This document shows positions 20,401 through 28,092 of a stretch of DNA of 64,000 nt, one piece after another; within the stretch, counting starts at the first letter, position 1, and each line of letters opens with the position of its first letter. The position numbers were made by a program, and so were the translations under genes. Under the pieces are notes generated by a model. The model was not told the DNA's origin. It did not search any database and was given only the letters and a program-made list of their open reading frames with translations. This DNA comes from UMGS1696 sp964430105. GTDB lineage: Bacteria > Bacillota > Clostridia > Oscillospirales > CAG-272. The DNA lies in NCBI GenBank assembly GCA_964430105.1, contig CAYSEF010000002.1, positions 18,476 through 82,475 on the forward strand, given 5' to 3'.

Positions 20401-20586
20401 GCCTTCATAGTCTTCCATGTACTCTGCGTAGGAGATGGATTTAAAGGATTCGCTGATTTCCTGCAAAGTCGTTTTCTGAGTTGCAGCTTTCTCTTCGGCA
20501 GCACCAGCGGCAGTCGAGAGAGTCGGTACAACCATAAGAAGCGACAGTAAGAGGCACGTCAGCTTTTTGCTTGTGGTTTTTCTCAT
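17422..20586 (-). CDS. large solute-binding protein with N-terminal carbohydrate-binding-like domains
   Basis: The start at 20586 follows AGGAGGAAGG and gives 1054 residues. A Sec signal peptide without a lipobox cysteine (cleavage near GAAEEKA) is followed by two jelly-roll-like, CBM-type segments (about 45-240 and 255-400), a helical linker (about 400-560), a family 1 solute-binding domain (about 580-960) and a helical C-terminus. Ordinary binding proteins are 400-550 residues, so this is a composite that could bind polysaccharide and deliver oligosaccharide. It is the first gene of the operon, with a strong promoter about 200 bases upstream. How it stays at the surface without a lipid anchor is unclear. 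Confidence 0.8.
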   Translation of the reverse strand: MRKTTSKKLTCLLLSLLMVVPTLSTAAGAAEEKAATQKTTLQEISESFKSISYAEYMEDYEGVERGSSSVTVDAINYFEDQTDAVVEVVSDYGGMSGKALKVSDNGKVTWELDIPSTGMYAMKIEYSSVTDKTNSIERMLHINGVVPFSEARYLLMKKTWVNAYDTETGRFQKDSNGNELRPTSTVAHEWNEYDFIDANGYYANPFEFYFEKGKNTISLEGVRESMVIKSITIYPYEDKLSYDEYISGKSEANAEPIYIAAETPTKTSDYTVYPIYDRKSAITEPQDSAKIRLNTIGSEKWVTPGQWVEYEFEVETAGLYSIVTRFRQNELPGIYTSRRIYIDGKVPFEEANYAKFNYNTGWQVEALNNGADTFQFYLEPGTHTVRFEVTLGEMGGVVRQVKEILDSVNNDYLEIIKLTGATPDKYRDYGFGRVLPDVVEDLVVQSLNLAEVISYIEGMANVKSQNSASLETVRKRLVEMGTDEDKIAKNLTNLKSDIGTLGDWVNTVSSQPLELDYILVQPASAELPKADANFLQALWYEFRQFLASFYTDYNSLGGSSEEDAKERSIEVWVSTGRDQAQIIRTLMDNDFGPKHNIDATLKLVAGGTLLPSVLAGVGPEVALPGTGVDPIQYAIRSAVLAINPEAYEDQADDDEDEKAYNAEMREIFSDYHEIVSRFTDAAMVPLELYGKVYGLPETQTWNMMFYRTDIIADLGLEVPETWDDLLAMIPVLQFNNMEIGMSQDYQMYMYQMGGHLWADDGMRINLDANLSLDSFETMCNMFTQYSLPVDYDFANRFRTGEMPIAIQPYTAYNNVIIFATEIAGLWEFGPVPGFVQEDGTINNTVMSGSSALVMMSGARDIGAAWEYMCWYTDTDFQVDYSNELVAILGPAAKNPTANMDALEELPWTSREYEQLMKQMSHTAAITNYPGSYILGRYTSFAFLDAYNNKADPVASLLEYINTINKEINRKRTEFDLEILEIGQTLASKRLSQATELISTMESSAAIDAVSDAIGSEDIDALRAAAAGLNTADENQAQLATYINQAADALESYIE

Positions 20587-20795
20587 AGAACCTTCCTCCT
20601 GCAAATTTCTGAGCAGCATTCTGTTGACCGACAGTCGCCGCTCTACCCCATATCGAGGTTTTTATGCTTTAATACAAATAAAATGAAGTTATTTGTACGA
20701 AAAAGCATATTTTAGAGGTATTACACCGCCCATTTCGGCGTAAAAACCCCTCGGAAGCGTAAAAATTACACTACTCCCGATATTTATATGCCAAT

Positions 20796-20824
20796 ATAAT
20801 AGCATAATCGTACAAAATTGTCAA
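20796..20824 (-). promoter_or_regulatory. sigma-A promoter of the sugar-uptake operon
   Basis: On the minus strand TTGACA (20819-20824) and TATTAT (20796-20801) are 17 bases apart. The leader to the first gene is about 200 bases. The 20587-21462 spacer (876 bases) contains this promoter, two palindromes, and the promoter of the divergent kinase gene; I see no gene in it. Confidence 0.82.
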
Positions 20825-20960
20825 GCGCATACAAGTTGACTCCATGCAATTTTTACACCGAAAAAACGATAATTTACCCTCCTCTTTCCGATTCGTTCTT
20901 TCTTAGGTAATTTTACACAACATTTATCCTATTTTTTTCACATAGTCATTCTTTCGATTT

Positions 20961-20975
20961 GTAAATTCAATTTAC
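20961..20975. promoter_or_regulatory. palindromic operator-like site 1
   Basis: GTAAATTCAATTTAC is a perfect 15-base palindrome around a central C, preceded by GATTT. A closely related site lies 104 bases downstream with the same flank, so a dimeric regulator is plausible. It lies about 140 bases upstream of the -35 of the uptake operon. Confidence 0.5.
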
Positions 20976-21064
20976 TTCTTTTGTTTGTTTAAGGTATTTT
21001 AAGCTTATTTTAATGTTTATTTTTCGTCTTTAATTTGAACTTAATGTGAACCTGTGCTTGATTT

Positions 21065-21079
21065 GTAAATATAATTTAC
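21065..21079. promoter_or_regulatory. palindromic operator-like site 2
   Basis: GTAAATATAATTTAC is a palindrome with a 3-base centre and shares the GATTT flank and both half-sites with site 1. The 104-base offset is close to ten helical turns, which puts both sites on the same DNA face. Confidence 0.5.
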
Positions 21080-21377
21080 CGTTACATATGTAATTAACTT
21101 AAGGGGTATGTGACTGATGTGTGTTTTGCCAATGACTCCCTTTGAGCAATCTGCACAATTTTTGCGACGTTTTTTCTACACCTAAGCACAATGCACAAAT
21201 TTCTAAAAAATCGCTTTTTTCTCGTCTTATATGTGCGCTGCAGACTCCGTGATAACCGGATCAAGCAGAAGCAACGCCCCGTATTATGCAACTTTTCTTC
21301 ATTTATTATATAGTATATCAATCGGCTGATATTTTTCCGACTTGTCAGCTTGTTTTTAAAATAATCGGTATCACCTA

Positions 21378-21407
21378 TTGACAAAAATGTCATGATTCAT
21401 ATATAAT
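21378..21407 (+). promoter_or_regulatory. sigma-A promoter of the ROK kinase gene
   Basis: TTGACA (21378-21383) and TATAAT (21402-21407) with an 18-base spacer. The predicted leader before the start codon at 21463 is about 50 bases. Confidence 0.82.
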
Positions 21408-21462
21408 ATATGCAGTGATGCGGTACAGGTTGCCGCATGAATAAGAAAGCAGGTAAATAATA

Positions 21463-22425
21463 ATGTACTACATTGGTGTTGACCTTGGCGGAACTAACAT
21501 CGCTATAGGTATTGTAAATGAAGAATTTGAGATCGTTAAGAAGGGCAGCGTACCCACAAAGCCCGAACGTGGTAACGATCCTATTATCGAAGACATGGCT
21601 GCTCTTGCTAAGAAGCTCGTTGCTGAATGCGGACTTACTATGGATGATATCGAATATGCAGGCGTAGCTACTCCCGGTACTGCTAACAGCGACACAGGTG
21701 TTGTAGAATACTCTAACAACATCAAGTTTGTAAAGTATCCTCTCGCTGAAAAGCTCTCTGCTCTCCTTGACGGTAAGCCGGTTTACATTGAAAACGATGC
21801 AAACGCTGCTGCTAAGGCTGAAGCTATGGCAGGTGTTGCAAAGGGCGCACAGTTCGCTGTAATGATCACTCTCGGCACAGGTCTCGGCGGTGGTATCGTA
21901 CTCGACGGAAAGGTATACTCCGGATTCAACTTCGCAGGTGCTGAACTTGGTCACACCGTTATCGAAAAGGATGGTCGTCAGTGCACTTGCGGTCGTAAGG
22001 GTTGCTGGGAAACCTACAGCTCTGCTACCGGCCTTGTAAACATCACAAAGGATCGTATCCTTGATGCTCGTGCAGCAGGCAGAAAGACCGCTATGGACGA
22101 AATGATCGGCGGTGACCTTGATAAAGTATCCGCTCGCACAGCTTTCACTGCAATGAAGGCAGGCGATGAAGTTGCAGCTGAAGTTGTTGACGAATACATC
22201 ACCTATCTCGCAATAGGCGTTGCAAATGTTATCAACGTATTCCAGCCTAACGTACTCTGCATCGGTGGCGGTGTATGTAACGAAGGCGAATACCTCACAA
22301 AGCCTCTTATCGAAAAGGTGTTCTCTGAAACATATTCTCGTGAAGGCACACCTCAGACACAGATCAAGATCGCAAAGCTCGGCAATGATGCAGGTATCAT
22401 CGGCGCTGCTGTTCTCGGTAAGTAA
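21463..22425 (+). CDS. ROK-family sugar kinase (glucokinase type)
   Basis: The 320-residue protein phosphorylates a hexose, most likely glucose, with ATP in the cytoplasm. It shows the phosphate-loop VDLGGTN (residues 6-12), the catalytic base D112 in ENDAN, LGTGLGGGIV (137-146), and the ROK zinc site H164, C174, C176 and C181. No N-terminal DNA-binding domain is present, so it is an enzyme and not a ROK repressor. It is divergent from the sugar-uptake operon, which suggests it handles the imported sugar. An intrinsic terminator follows directly. Confidence 0.93.
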   Translation: MYYIGVDLGGTNIAIGIVNEEFEIVKKGSVPTKPERGNDPIIEDMAALAKKLVAECGLTMDDIEYAGVATPGTANSDTGVVEYSNNIKFVKYPLAEKLSALLDGKPVYIENDANAAAKAEAMAGVAKGAQFAVMITLGTGLGGGIVLDGKVYSGFNFAGAELGHTVIEKDGRQCTCGRKGCWETYSSATGLVNITKDRILDARAAGRKTAMDEMIGGDLDKVSARTAFTAMKAGDEVAAEVVDEYITYLAIGVANVINVFQPNVLCIGGGVCNEGEYLTKPLIEKVFSETYSREGTPQTQIKIAKLGNDAGIIGAAVLGK

Positions 22426-22442
22426 TCTGATAATACAAATTT

Positions 22443-22497
22443 CGGGGCTGTTGCATTTTGGAATTTTCTTCCTTAATGCGACAGCCTCGATTTTTTT
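22443..22497 (+). terminator. intrinsic terminator after the ROK gene
   Basis: A 15-base stem arm CGGGGCTGTTGCATT pairs with AATGCGACAGCCTCG, followed by seven T (22491-22497). Confidence 0.9.
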
Positions 22498-22540
22498 GTA
22501 AATATAGCTTTTTATATTACCCTGATTATTTTACCAAGCT

Positions 22541-24040
22541 TCAAATTACATAAGCATTCCCTTCCCTGACAGCTTCATGGCCAAGTCTGAACCTTTTTTC
22601 AACGTCCCATTCGCTCTCTCCTGAGTCGGGAATGTATACTCTGATCATGTTTTTCTTTGTTTTTTCCACATTCTCGGTCGGAGTAAGCCTTACAGCGATG
22701 CTTTTTGTTGTTTCTGCAAGCATTGCCAATGTTATCGCAAGTTCAGCTGTAAGATTCAGCGTGTTTCCGTCAGCCCTTGCATTTATTTCCGTAACATCGA
22801 CCTGCATACGTCCGAGAAGATGCTCTGCGTTCAGCTTCCCTGCTTCCGAGGATGCTTCACATTCGTATTTGAGTGGTATAGTTACATCGTCAAGGTAAAA
22901 TTCTCCGTTTCCAACTGTTATTACATTCAATTTCACTGCTCCGCTTACTGTCATTTTACCACTGTTTATTTCCGATTTATCAGGCACACCTGTTCCCCAT
23001 GCATAAACAAATGTGCTTCCGTTTCGCATGGGTATCGTTGCAGAGGTCGTAAGTCTGCCATTTACAGCTGAAGCTGCGGAAAGCACCTTAATCTCAGCTG
23101 TATCAAGTATGTCTTCGCTGTCCGGAAGGTACGCATCTGTCGTTATCTCTGCAATTATCGAATGTGTGATATCGCAATCAATATCATATTCCATTTTCCA
23201 AACAAAATTTCCACCGGAGCCTTCAATATCGATCATTACGACCTTGCCAAACGCAGTCGCAGCTACAGATTTAGTATTATTAACGTCAGTCTGCTTATCG
23301 GGCAATAATATTTCTTCATCAATCGGTGCTCGTGAGCGAGATACAACATATTCGCCATCGGGAGTCTGCATTAGTGCGTTCAAATATGCGTCTCCTTTTA
23401 TGACAATACGGTTTTTATCGGAATTTTTATTGTCACATCGCACATCGTTCAGGCAAAGATTTCCATTTGCGCAGATGAGCTTCATGCCCTCTCTCTCTCT
23501 TATCTCTCCACTCACCTCGCCCGTCTGTCTTATCTCAGTCATATAAGCAGTTGAAACATCTAAGGCACGTCTTCGTACTGTTTTTTCTGATGCTTCAGAG
23601 GTTTTCTCGATTTTCAATGATGCATCCTGTGGTTTCTGTGACAATGCCGACAGCTTCACCTTAGACGACAAAGTAAGCTTTCTCGGAGCAGTCACACGGC
23701 AATTCACGTTGTCAAGATTTGCTGACAGCACAATATCTCCGGCAGAAAAATGCGAAATTTCACTTTCATCGCCATTTGATATCGGAATATGCCCCGTATA
23801 CTGCGTAGTTTGAGAAAACTGTGCAAGAGAGCCGTCACTCGTGGTGTACAAAACCGTATAAGTCACGCCACCATCCGCTTCAAGCTCATCACCCGACAGA
23901 TATTTTCCGTCAACAGTTGCGTTAGTTTGTACTGCAACTATGCGACGCACCTCCGGAAGATAATCAGGCAAGGTCACATCCTCGACAACGTCGGTCGTTA
24001 CTGTCGGATCAAAGCGTTTTACAAATAATGTAGAATTCAT
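22541..24040 (-). CDS. DUF3794/SPOCS-domain protein (spore-coat SipL-like)
   Basis: The start at 24040 (AAAGGAT upstream) gives 499 residues. The protein consists of repeated SPOCS (DUF3794) beta domains, with typical LPDYLPEVRRIV and ITTDAYLPDSEDI stretches, as in SipL and related proteins that link SpoIVA to spore morphogenesis. The C-terminus retains a LysM-like fragment around SEWDVEKRFRLG but lacks the usual KGDTLWD core. Presence of the gene suggests sporulation ancestry; it does not prove that spores form. It is convergent with the ROK gene. I found no clear promoter in the 24041-24180 upstream stretch. Confidence 0.82.
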   Translation of the reverse strand: MNSTLFVKRFDPTVTTDVVEDVTLPDYLPEVRRIVAVQTNATVDGKYLSGDELEADGGVTYTVLYTTSDGSLAQFSQTTQYTGHIPISNGDESEISHFSAGDIVLSANLDNVNCRVTAPRKLTLSSKVKLSALSQKPQDASLKIEKTSEASEKTVRRRALDVSTAYMTEIRQTGEVSGEIREREGMKLICANGNLCLNDVRCDNKNSDKNRIVIKGDAYLNALMQTPDGEYVVSRSRAPIDEEILLPDKQTDVNNTKSVAATAFGKVVMIDIEGSGGNFVWKMEYDIDCDITHSIIAEITTDAYLPDSEDILDTAEIKVLSAASAVNGRLTTSATIPMRNGSTFVYAWGTGVPDKSEINSGKMTVSGAVKLNVITVGNGEFYLDDVTIPLKYECEASSEAGKLNAEHLLGRMQVDVTEINARADGNTLNLTAELAITLAMLAETTKSIAVRLTPTENVEKTKKNMIRVYIPDSGESEWDVEKRFRLGHEAVREGNAYVI

Positions 24041-24192
24041 TGCGGTATCCTTTCGTGTGGTTTGATTGTTCATGAGATTTTATGCGTGAGAGGCTTAAAT
24101 AATGCAGTGAAATTGCGTATCAATGCAGTTTTTCAATATTTTTTCTGATGCATTTTCGCAATGTTAATGAAATCCCCATCAAAACTTTTCTA

Positions 24193-24221
24193 TTGACATA
24201 CCGTGGATAGTATGTTATAAT
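24193..24221 (+). promoter_or_regulatory. consensus sigma-A promoter for leader RNA and CNNM gene
   Basis: TTGACA (24193-24198), 17-base spacer, TATAAT (24216-24221). The predicted start near 24228 leaves a 245-base leader before the transporter start codon. Confidence 0.88.
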
Positions 24222-24227
24222 AGCACT

Positions 24228-24472
24228 AATTACATTTATCCACGGAGGACGATCCACAATGGACAGCGGCGATAACGATAGTTGCCACCGAAGTACCACA
24301 ATTAAATATGCTGCCTGTGATGTTTGCTTAAGCAAGGCATTCCTGCGCTCACATTTAGGGTACAGGTATGCCTTTTTGTGCTACCTCAGGCTTCGGTCAT
24401 GATTTTTCCTGCGATTTAATCAAGCTTTTTTTATAACACAATTAACGTAAAATTTTATCGGAGGAAAATATC
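24228..24472 (+). promoter_or_regulatory. structured 5' leader of the CNNM transporter gene, class unidentified
   Basis: The leader holds a strong hairpin (GGCATTCCTG with CAGGTATGCC), the palindrome TTGCTTAAGCAA, a CCGAAG/CTTCGG pairing, and a T-run at about 24426-24432 after a weak stem. A small ORF overlaps these structures. I compared it by memory with M-box, yybP-ykoY, NiCo, fluoride and 6S motifs and found no convincing match. It may be a metal-responsive leader or an independent small RNA. Confidence 0.45.
24259..24402 (+). CDS. possible 47-residue leader peptide, Cys-containing
   Basis: An ATG follows GGAGG by ten bases and opens a 47-codon frame ending in TGA at 24400-24402. The product starts MDSGDNDSCHRSTT, has a CDVC motif and a basic C-terminus ending RLRS. 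It sits right behind a consensus promoter and before the CNNM gene, where a regulatory leader peptide would be expected. The frame may also be chance, because the stretch is RNA-structured. I do not recognise the peptide. Confidence 0.35.
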   Translation: MDSGDNDSCHRSTTIKYAACDVCLSKAFLRSHLGYRYAFLCYLRLRS

Positions 24473-25816
24473 TTGAAATCAGTTTGGTCACCGCTTCTTT
24501 TACAGGTAATTCTTATCGCATTGAACGCAATTTTCGCCTGTGCAGAGATTGCAGTTCTTTCTGTAAATGAAGCAAAAATATCAAAGCTCGAAGAAGCGGG
24601 CAACAAAAAAGCTAAAAAACTACGAAAACTTACTGAGCACCCCTCAAAGTTCCTTTCTACAATTCAGGTTGCTATCACCTTGTCCGGATTTCTCGGCTCG
24701 GCGTTCGCAGCTGACAACTTCGCTGTACGCCTTGTTGATTGGGTAGTCGGTATGGGTCTTAATGTTGACAGAAATCTTCTCCAAAGCATTGCAGTCATCA
24801 TTATAACACTCGTTCTCTCCTACTTTACTCTTATCCTGGGCGAGCTGGTTCCTAAGCGTATCGCAATGAAGAAAAGCGAAACTATCGCTCTTGCACTTGC
24901 ACCAATGCTCAGCGCAGTAGCAAAGGTTTTTACACCTATCGTATGGTTCCTTTCTCTTTCTACAAACGGTGTTCTCCGTCTTATCGGAATTGACCCCAAC
25001 GAAGAAGATGAAAATGTCAGCGAGGAAGAAATTCGTCTGCTCACAGATGAAGCAGGTGAAAAGGGTGTTATCGATGAACAGGAGCAGGAAATCATTCAGA
25101 ACGTATTTGAATTCGATGATCTTACTGTGAGCGAATTTGCTACGCATCGTACAGATATTTCTGTTCTCTGGCTTGAGGAAGACAATGAAGCATGGAAAAA
25201 GACTATACTCGAAACCAGTCATTCGTACTATCCGATATGCAGTGATACCATCGACAATGTTGTTGGTGTGCTTTCAATGAAGAATTACTTCCGCTTACAT
25301 AATTCCGACAGAGATACTCTCATGAAGGAAGCTGTAAAGCCTGCACATTTCGTATCGGAAGGCACTCATGCGGACGTTCTTTTCAAGCAGATGAAGTCTT
25401 CACACAATCATTTTGCAGTTGTTCTCGATGAATACGGCGGAATGGCAGGTATTGTAACAATGAATGACCTTCTTGAACAGCTTGTCGGCGATTTCAACGG
25501 TGAACCTGAAAAAATCGAAGAAGCAGATATCCGCAATATCTCGGAGGATACATGGGAAATCAAGGGAACTGCCGCACTCAGCGATGTCGGTAAGGAGCTT
25601 GGACTCGACATGGAAGAGCTTGATCACGACACTATGGGCGGTTATGTATTCTCAAATTACGGCATGATTCCGGATGATGGCAGCGAATTTGAAATAGAAC
25701 TTCCCCGTTTGCACATTCATGTTACTGAGATCAAGGATCACAGAATCGTGAAAATGACAGTAACTAAGCTCGCTGTAGAGGACGAAGCTGAAGCTGACAA
25801 CGGAAACGAAGATTAA
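24473..25816 (+). CDS. CNNM/CorC-type membrane transporter with CBS pair
   Basis: The 447-residue protein begins at TTG, eight bases after GGAGG. It has a DUF21 membrane domain (about 1-190, four helices, with the GELVPKRIAM signature), a CBS-domain pair (about 205-335) and a C-terminal CorC/HlyC domain (about 345-430). These proteins, often misnamed hemolysins, are linked to magnesium or other divalent-cation export; the ion here is not shown. It has its own promoter and a strong terminator, so it forms a single-gene unit with a long leader. Confidence 0.9.
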   Translation: MKSVWSPLLLQVILIALNAIFACAEIAVLSVNEAKISKLEEAGNKKAKKLRKLTEHPSKFLSTIQVAITLSGFLGSAFAADNFAVRLVDWVVGMGLNVDRNLLQSIAVIIITLVLSYFTLILGELVPKRIAMKKSETIALALAPMLSAVAKVFTPIVWFLSLSTNGVLRLIGIDPNEEDENVSEEEIRLLTDEAGEKGVIDEQEQEIIQNVFEFDDLTVSEFATHRTDISVLWLEEDNEAWKKTILETSHSYYPICSDTIDNVVGVLSMKNYFRLHNSDRDTLMKEAVKPAHFVSEGTHADVLFKQMKSSHNHFAVVLDEYGGMAGIVTMNDLLEQLVGDFNGEPEKIEEADIRNISEDTWEIKGTAALSDVGKELGLDMEELDHDTMGGYVFSNYGMIPDDGSEFEIELPRLHIHVTEIKDHRIVKMTVTKLAVEDEAEADNGNED

Positions 25817-25840
25817 CTAAAAATTCAATATTTCACACCT

Positions 25841-25889
25841 GGCGTATCGCATTTGCATTTGATAATGTAATTTGCGATACGCCTTTTTT
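25841..25889 (+). terminator. intrinsic terminator after the CNNM gene
   Basis: GGCGTATCGCA pairs with TGCGATACGCC, followed by TTTTTT at 25884-25889. It isolates the transporter from the TerB operon. Confidence 0.92.
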
Positions 25890-25926
25890 CAGCCTCAAAT
25901 TTGTACCCTAATTATGTGCAAAACGA

Positions 25927-25955
25927 TTGACAGAAGCTGAAAAAGATGTTATAAT
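25927..25955 (+). promoter_or_regulatory. sigma-A promoter of the TerB/BrxD-like/helicase operon
   Basis: TTGACA (25927-25932) and TATAAT (25950-25955) are 17 bases apart. An in-frame TTG inside the -35 box could be misread as the gene start; the promoter makes that impossible. Confidence 0.88.
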
Positions 25956-26004
25956 GATGTATTACGAACTAATGTTTGTTTTTGTCAAAAAAGAGGTACA
26001 CGGC

Positions 26005-28092
26005 ATGAGCAATAATCACAAAAACAAGTCAGAAGAATACAACATTGAGCTGAATAAAACAGTCGAGGATATACTCATTAAGGTAAATGAAGTCCTCAAC
26101 GATGCTCAAAAGAACAACAATACCGAAATCGATGTTTCTCTTAATCTCGAGCTTGATACACTCACGCCCACAGAACGCTCCGTTTCAGAATCAACACCTG
26201 CTCCCGTGAGAGGTGACGACAATTTTTGGGATCTCGGAAAACCAAAGCCCCGTGTATATGCACAGCCGAAATTCTCCGCCGATTCATTGAGTGTGACGGA
26301 AATTCACGACACTTCCGATATCGAGAGCAAGTCAAATTCGTCGGATTCTGAGCAAAACAGCACAAACACAGCTAAAGCTGAGAAAATACTCCCTCGTGAG
26401 GCGTATGATTTTCGTGACAAAGAAGCTGCACGTCGTCCTGCTGACAATATTCACAGTGTCGGATCATCAGGAAAGGTCGTCAACACAATAAACGGCCCAC
26501 GTTCTGTTCCGGATTCTGCAAATAGAATCGTCACAAGCTCATACCGTCGCAAGCCTCCTATAAATAAAAACCCCTTAAACGCACGAAAGCCTGCCGAAAC
26601 TGTTAAGTCTTACCGTCCAGACGGTATTCTCATACGAGAAGTTATCGTTCGTACTTGGGAAACCGATATGGAATTCTATGGAAGATTTGCTTCGGATGCA
26701 CTGATAAGTCATCGTGCATCATCGAAAATTCCTATCACAGCAGAGCCGGAGCCTGTGCCGTATTTCTCATATGTCCCGCAATACGCACACATGAACCATT
26801 CTCAGCTCGAATACTATCGCTGGGTTCGTGAATGTATAAGAAACGGTAAGTATCCCCCCTGCGACCTGTCCTATATTCAGCTGTATATATTTGAAATAAT
26901 CAATCTTCCGGGTGAAATTCTCCCAAATGACGGTGCTAATCTTTTAGCCTCAATATGGCTTCATTACCGCAAACAGCACCCTCGCCTTGACGGATATCTC
27001 TGCGAATGGTTTGCTGATTATTGTCTTATCGGAGGATGCAATATACCATCTGAGCTTAGCTCAATACTGTACGAAATCGTTCCCAAGGCACAGTTCAAGG
27101 AATTTTACCTCAACAATTTGTCTGACAGCGGAAACGATCTCGGAAAAACTGTACTTGAAGTTTCATCCGACTACGACTATCGCAAAAGCCGTTATTACGC
27201 CGACAACAAGGATGCCTATGAAAAATATATTCCATCAGCTGTAACCGCTGTTTTGAACGATAGCTGTAAGCATAACCGTGGTATTTTTTCACTCGACAGA
27301 ACCTATCGCATGACAAGAGACAGCTACTGTGGTGCTATAGTTTCATCAGGAATAAAACGTCGTATCGATATCGAATTTCTATCCTTTACAAGACGTGCAA
27401 ACACTCGTCAAGCAGTAACAGCTATTGCAAAATACACTGAAAACAAGCTTCGTGCAGTACTCGGAATTAAAGCAAAGCTTGGTGTAGACAATATAGACCC
27501 GATAGATTCCGCACTGCTCGACAAATTCTTTGAGCCACTCATTCCAGTAAAGCAGAAAAAAACTAAGGATGAGCTGTATATGCCTGCCGATTACATGAAA
27601 AACTACGAATCAGAGGATTCCGGCTTTGATTTTGCGACAGCTCAGGCAATAGAAGCTCAGTCGTGGATGAACACAGGCAGACTTACGGGTGACGAAACAA
27701 TGCTCTCGGAAAGCTCCGAACCTGTAGCGGAATATATTCCCGATGAAGAACCGGTGATAGATGGCGAAATATCCGCAGATGTCGAAGCACTTGACTGCAC
27801 AGAAAATGCTGTAAATGGCGAAAGTGTTGACGATAAAAGCGTAGACGATGCAACGAAAAAAGACGATGCAAACACAGATGAATTTCTAAAAGAAGCACTT
27901 CAAGCGTCACTGATAGGCAACTTCAGAGCATTCTGCCGTTCGCATGAGGTGCATGAGGGTGATATAGCTGACCGTATAAACACTATCTTCCTTGATGAGG
28001 ATGAGCTTGGAGATGTTGTACTCGAAAATACGGGCAGTGGATTTGAACTTATAGAAGATTACAGAGAGGATGTTGAAAATTGGCTGTCATAA
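26005..28092 (+). CDS. TerB-domain protein, first gene of a BrxD/helicase cassette
   Basis: Starting at 26005 (AGAGG upstream), the product has 695 residues. The N-terminal 200 residues are polar and low in hydrophobics, probably disordered. A TerB N-terminal-type domain follows (about 200-370), with the stretch YRWVRECIRNGKYPPCDLSY and the loop INLPGEILPNDG. A middle helical region and an acidic linker lead to a TerB C-terminal-type domain (about 620-695). TerB domains occur in tellurite-resistance and phage-defence contexts, and no catalytic motif is visible, so an adaptor or sensor role is inferred. The gene overlaps the ATPase gene by 13 bases, indicating translational coupling. Confidence 0.75.
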   Translation: MSNNHKNKSEEYNIELNKTVEDILIKVNEVLNDAQKNNNTEIDVSLNLELDTLTPTERSVSESTPAPVRGDDNFWDLGKPKPRVYAQPKFSADSLSVTEIHDTSDIESKSNSSDSEQNSTNTAKAEKILPREAYDFRDKEAARRPADNIHSVGSSGKVVNTINGPRSVPDSANRIVTSSYRRKPPINKNPLNARKPAETVKSYRPDGILIREVIVRTWETDMEFYGRFASDALISHRASSKIPITAEPEPVPYFSYVPQYAHMNHSQLEYYRWVRECIRNGKYPPCDLSYIQLYIFEIINLPGEILPNDGANLLASIWLHYRKQHPRLDGYLCEWFADYCLIGGCNIPSELSSILYEIVPKAQFKEFYLNNLSDSGNDLGKTVLEVSSDYDYRKSRYYADNKDAYEKYIPSAVTAVLNDSCKHNRGIFSLDRTYRMTRDSYCGAIVSSGIKRRIDIEFLSFTRRANTRQAVTAIAKYTENKLRAVLGIKAKLGVDNIDPIDSALLDKFFEPLIPVKQKKTKDELYMPADYMKNYESEDSGFDFATAQAIEAQSWMNTGRLTGDETMLSESSEPVAEYIPDEEPVIDGEISADVEALDCTENAVNGESVDDKSVDDATKKDDANTDEFLKEALQASLIGNFRAFCRSHEVHEGDIADRINTIFLDEDELGDVVLENTGSGFELIEDYREDVENWLS

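Noticed and set aside
21094..21393. 99-codon minus-strand ORF in the sugar-operon spacer
   Set aside because: No ribosome-binding site, and it overlaps the consensus promoter of the ROK gene.
24228..24472. Leader considered as 6S RNA, M-box, yybP-ykoY, NiCo or fluoride riboswitch
   Set aside because: Short similarity to 6S near TGATGTTTGC was noticed, but the complementary 3' end is missing, and conserved cores of the riboswitch classes are not present.
25927..26004. Upstream TTG start for the TerB gene
   Set aside because: The TTG is the first three bases of the -35 box TTGACA of a consensus promoter, so it cannot lie in the transcript.
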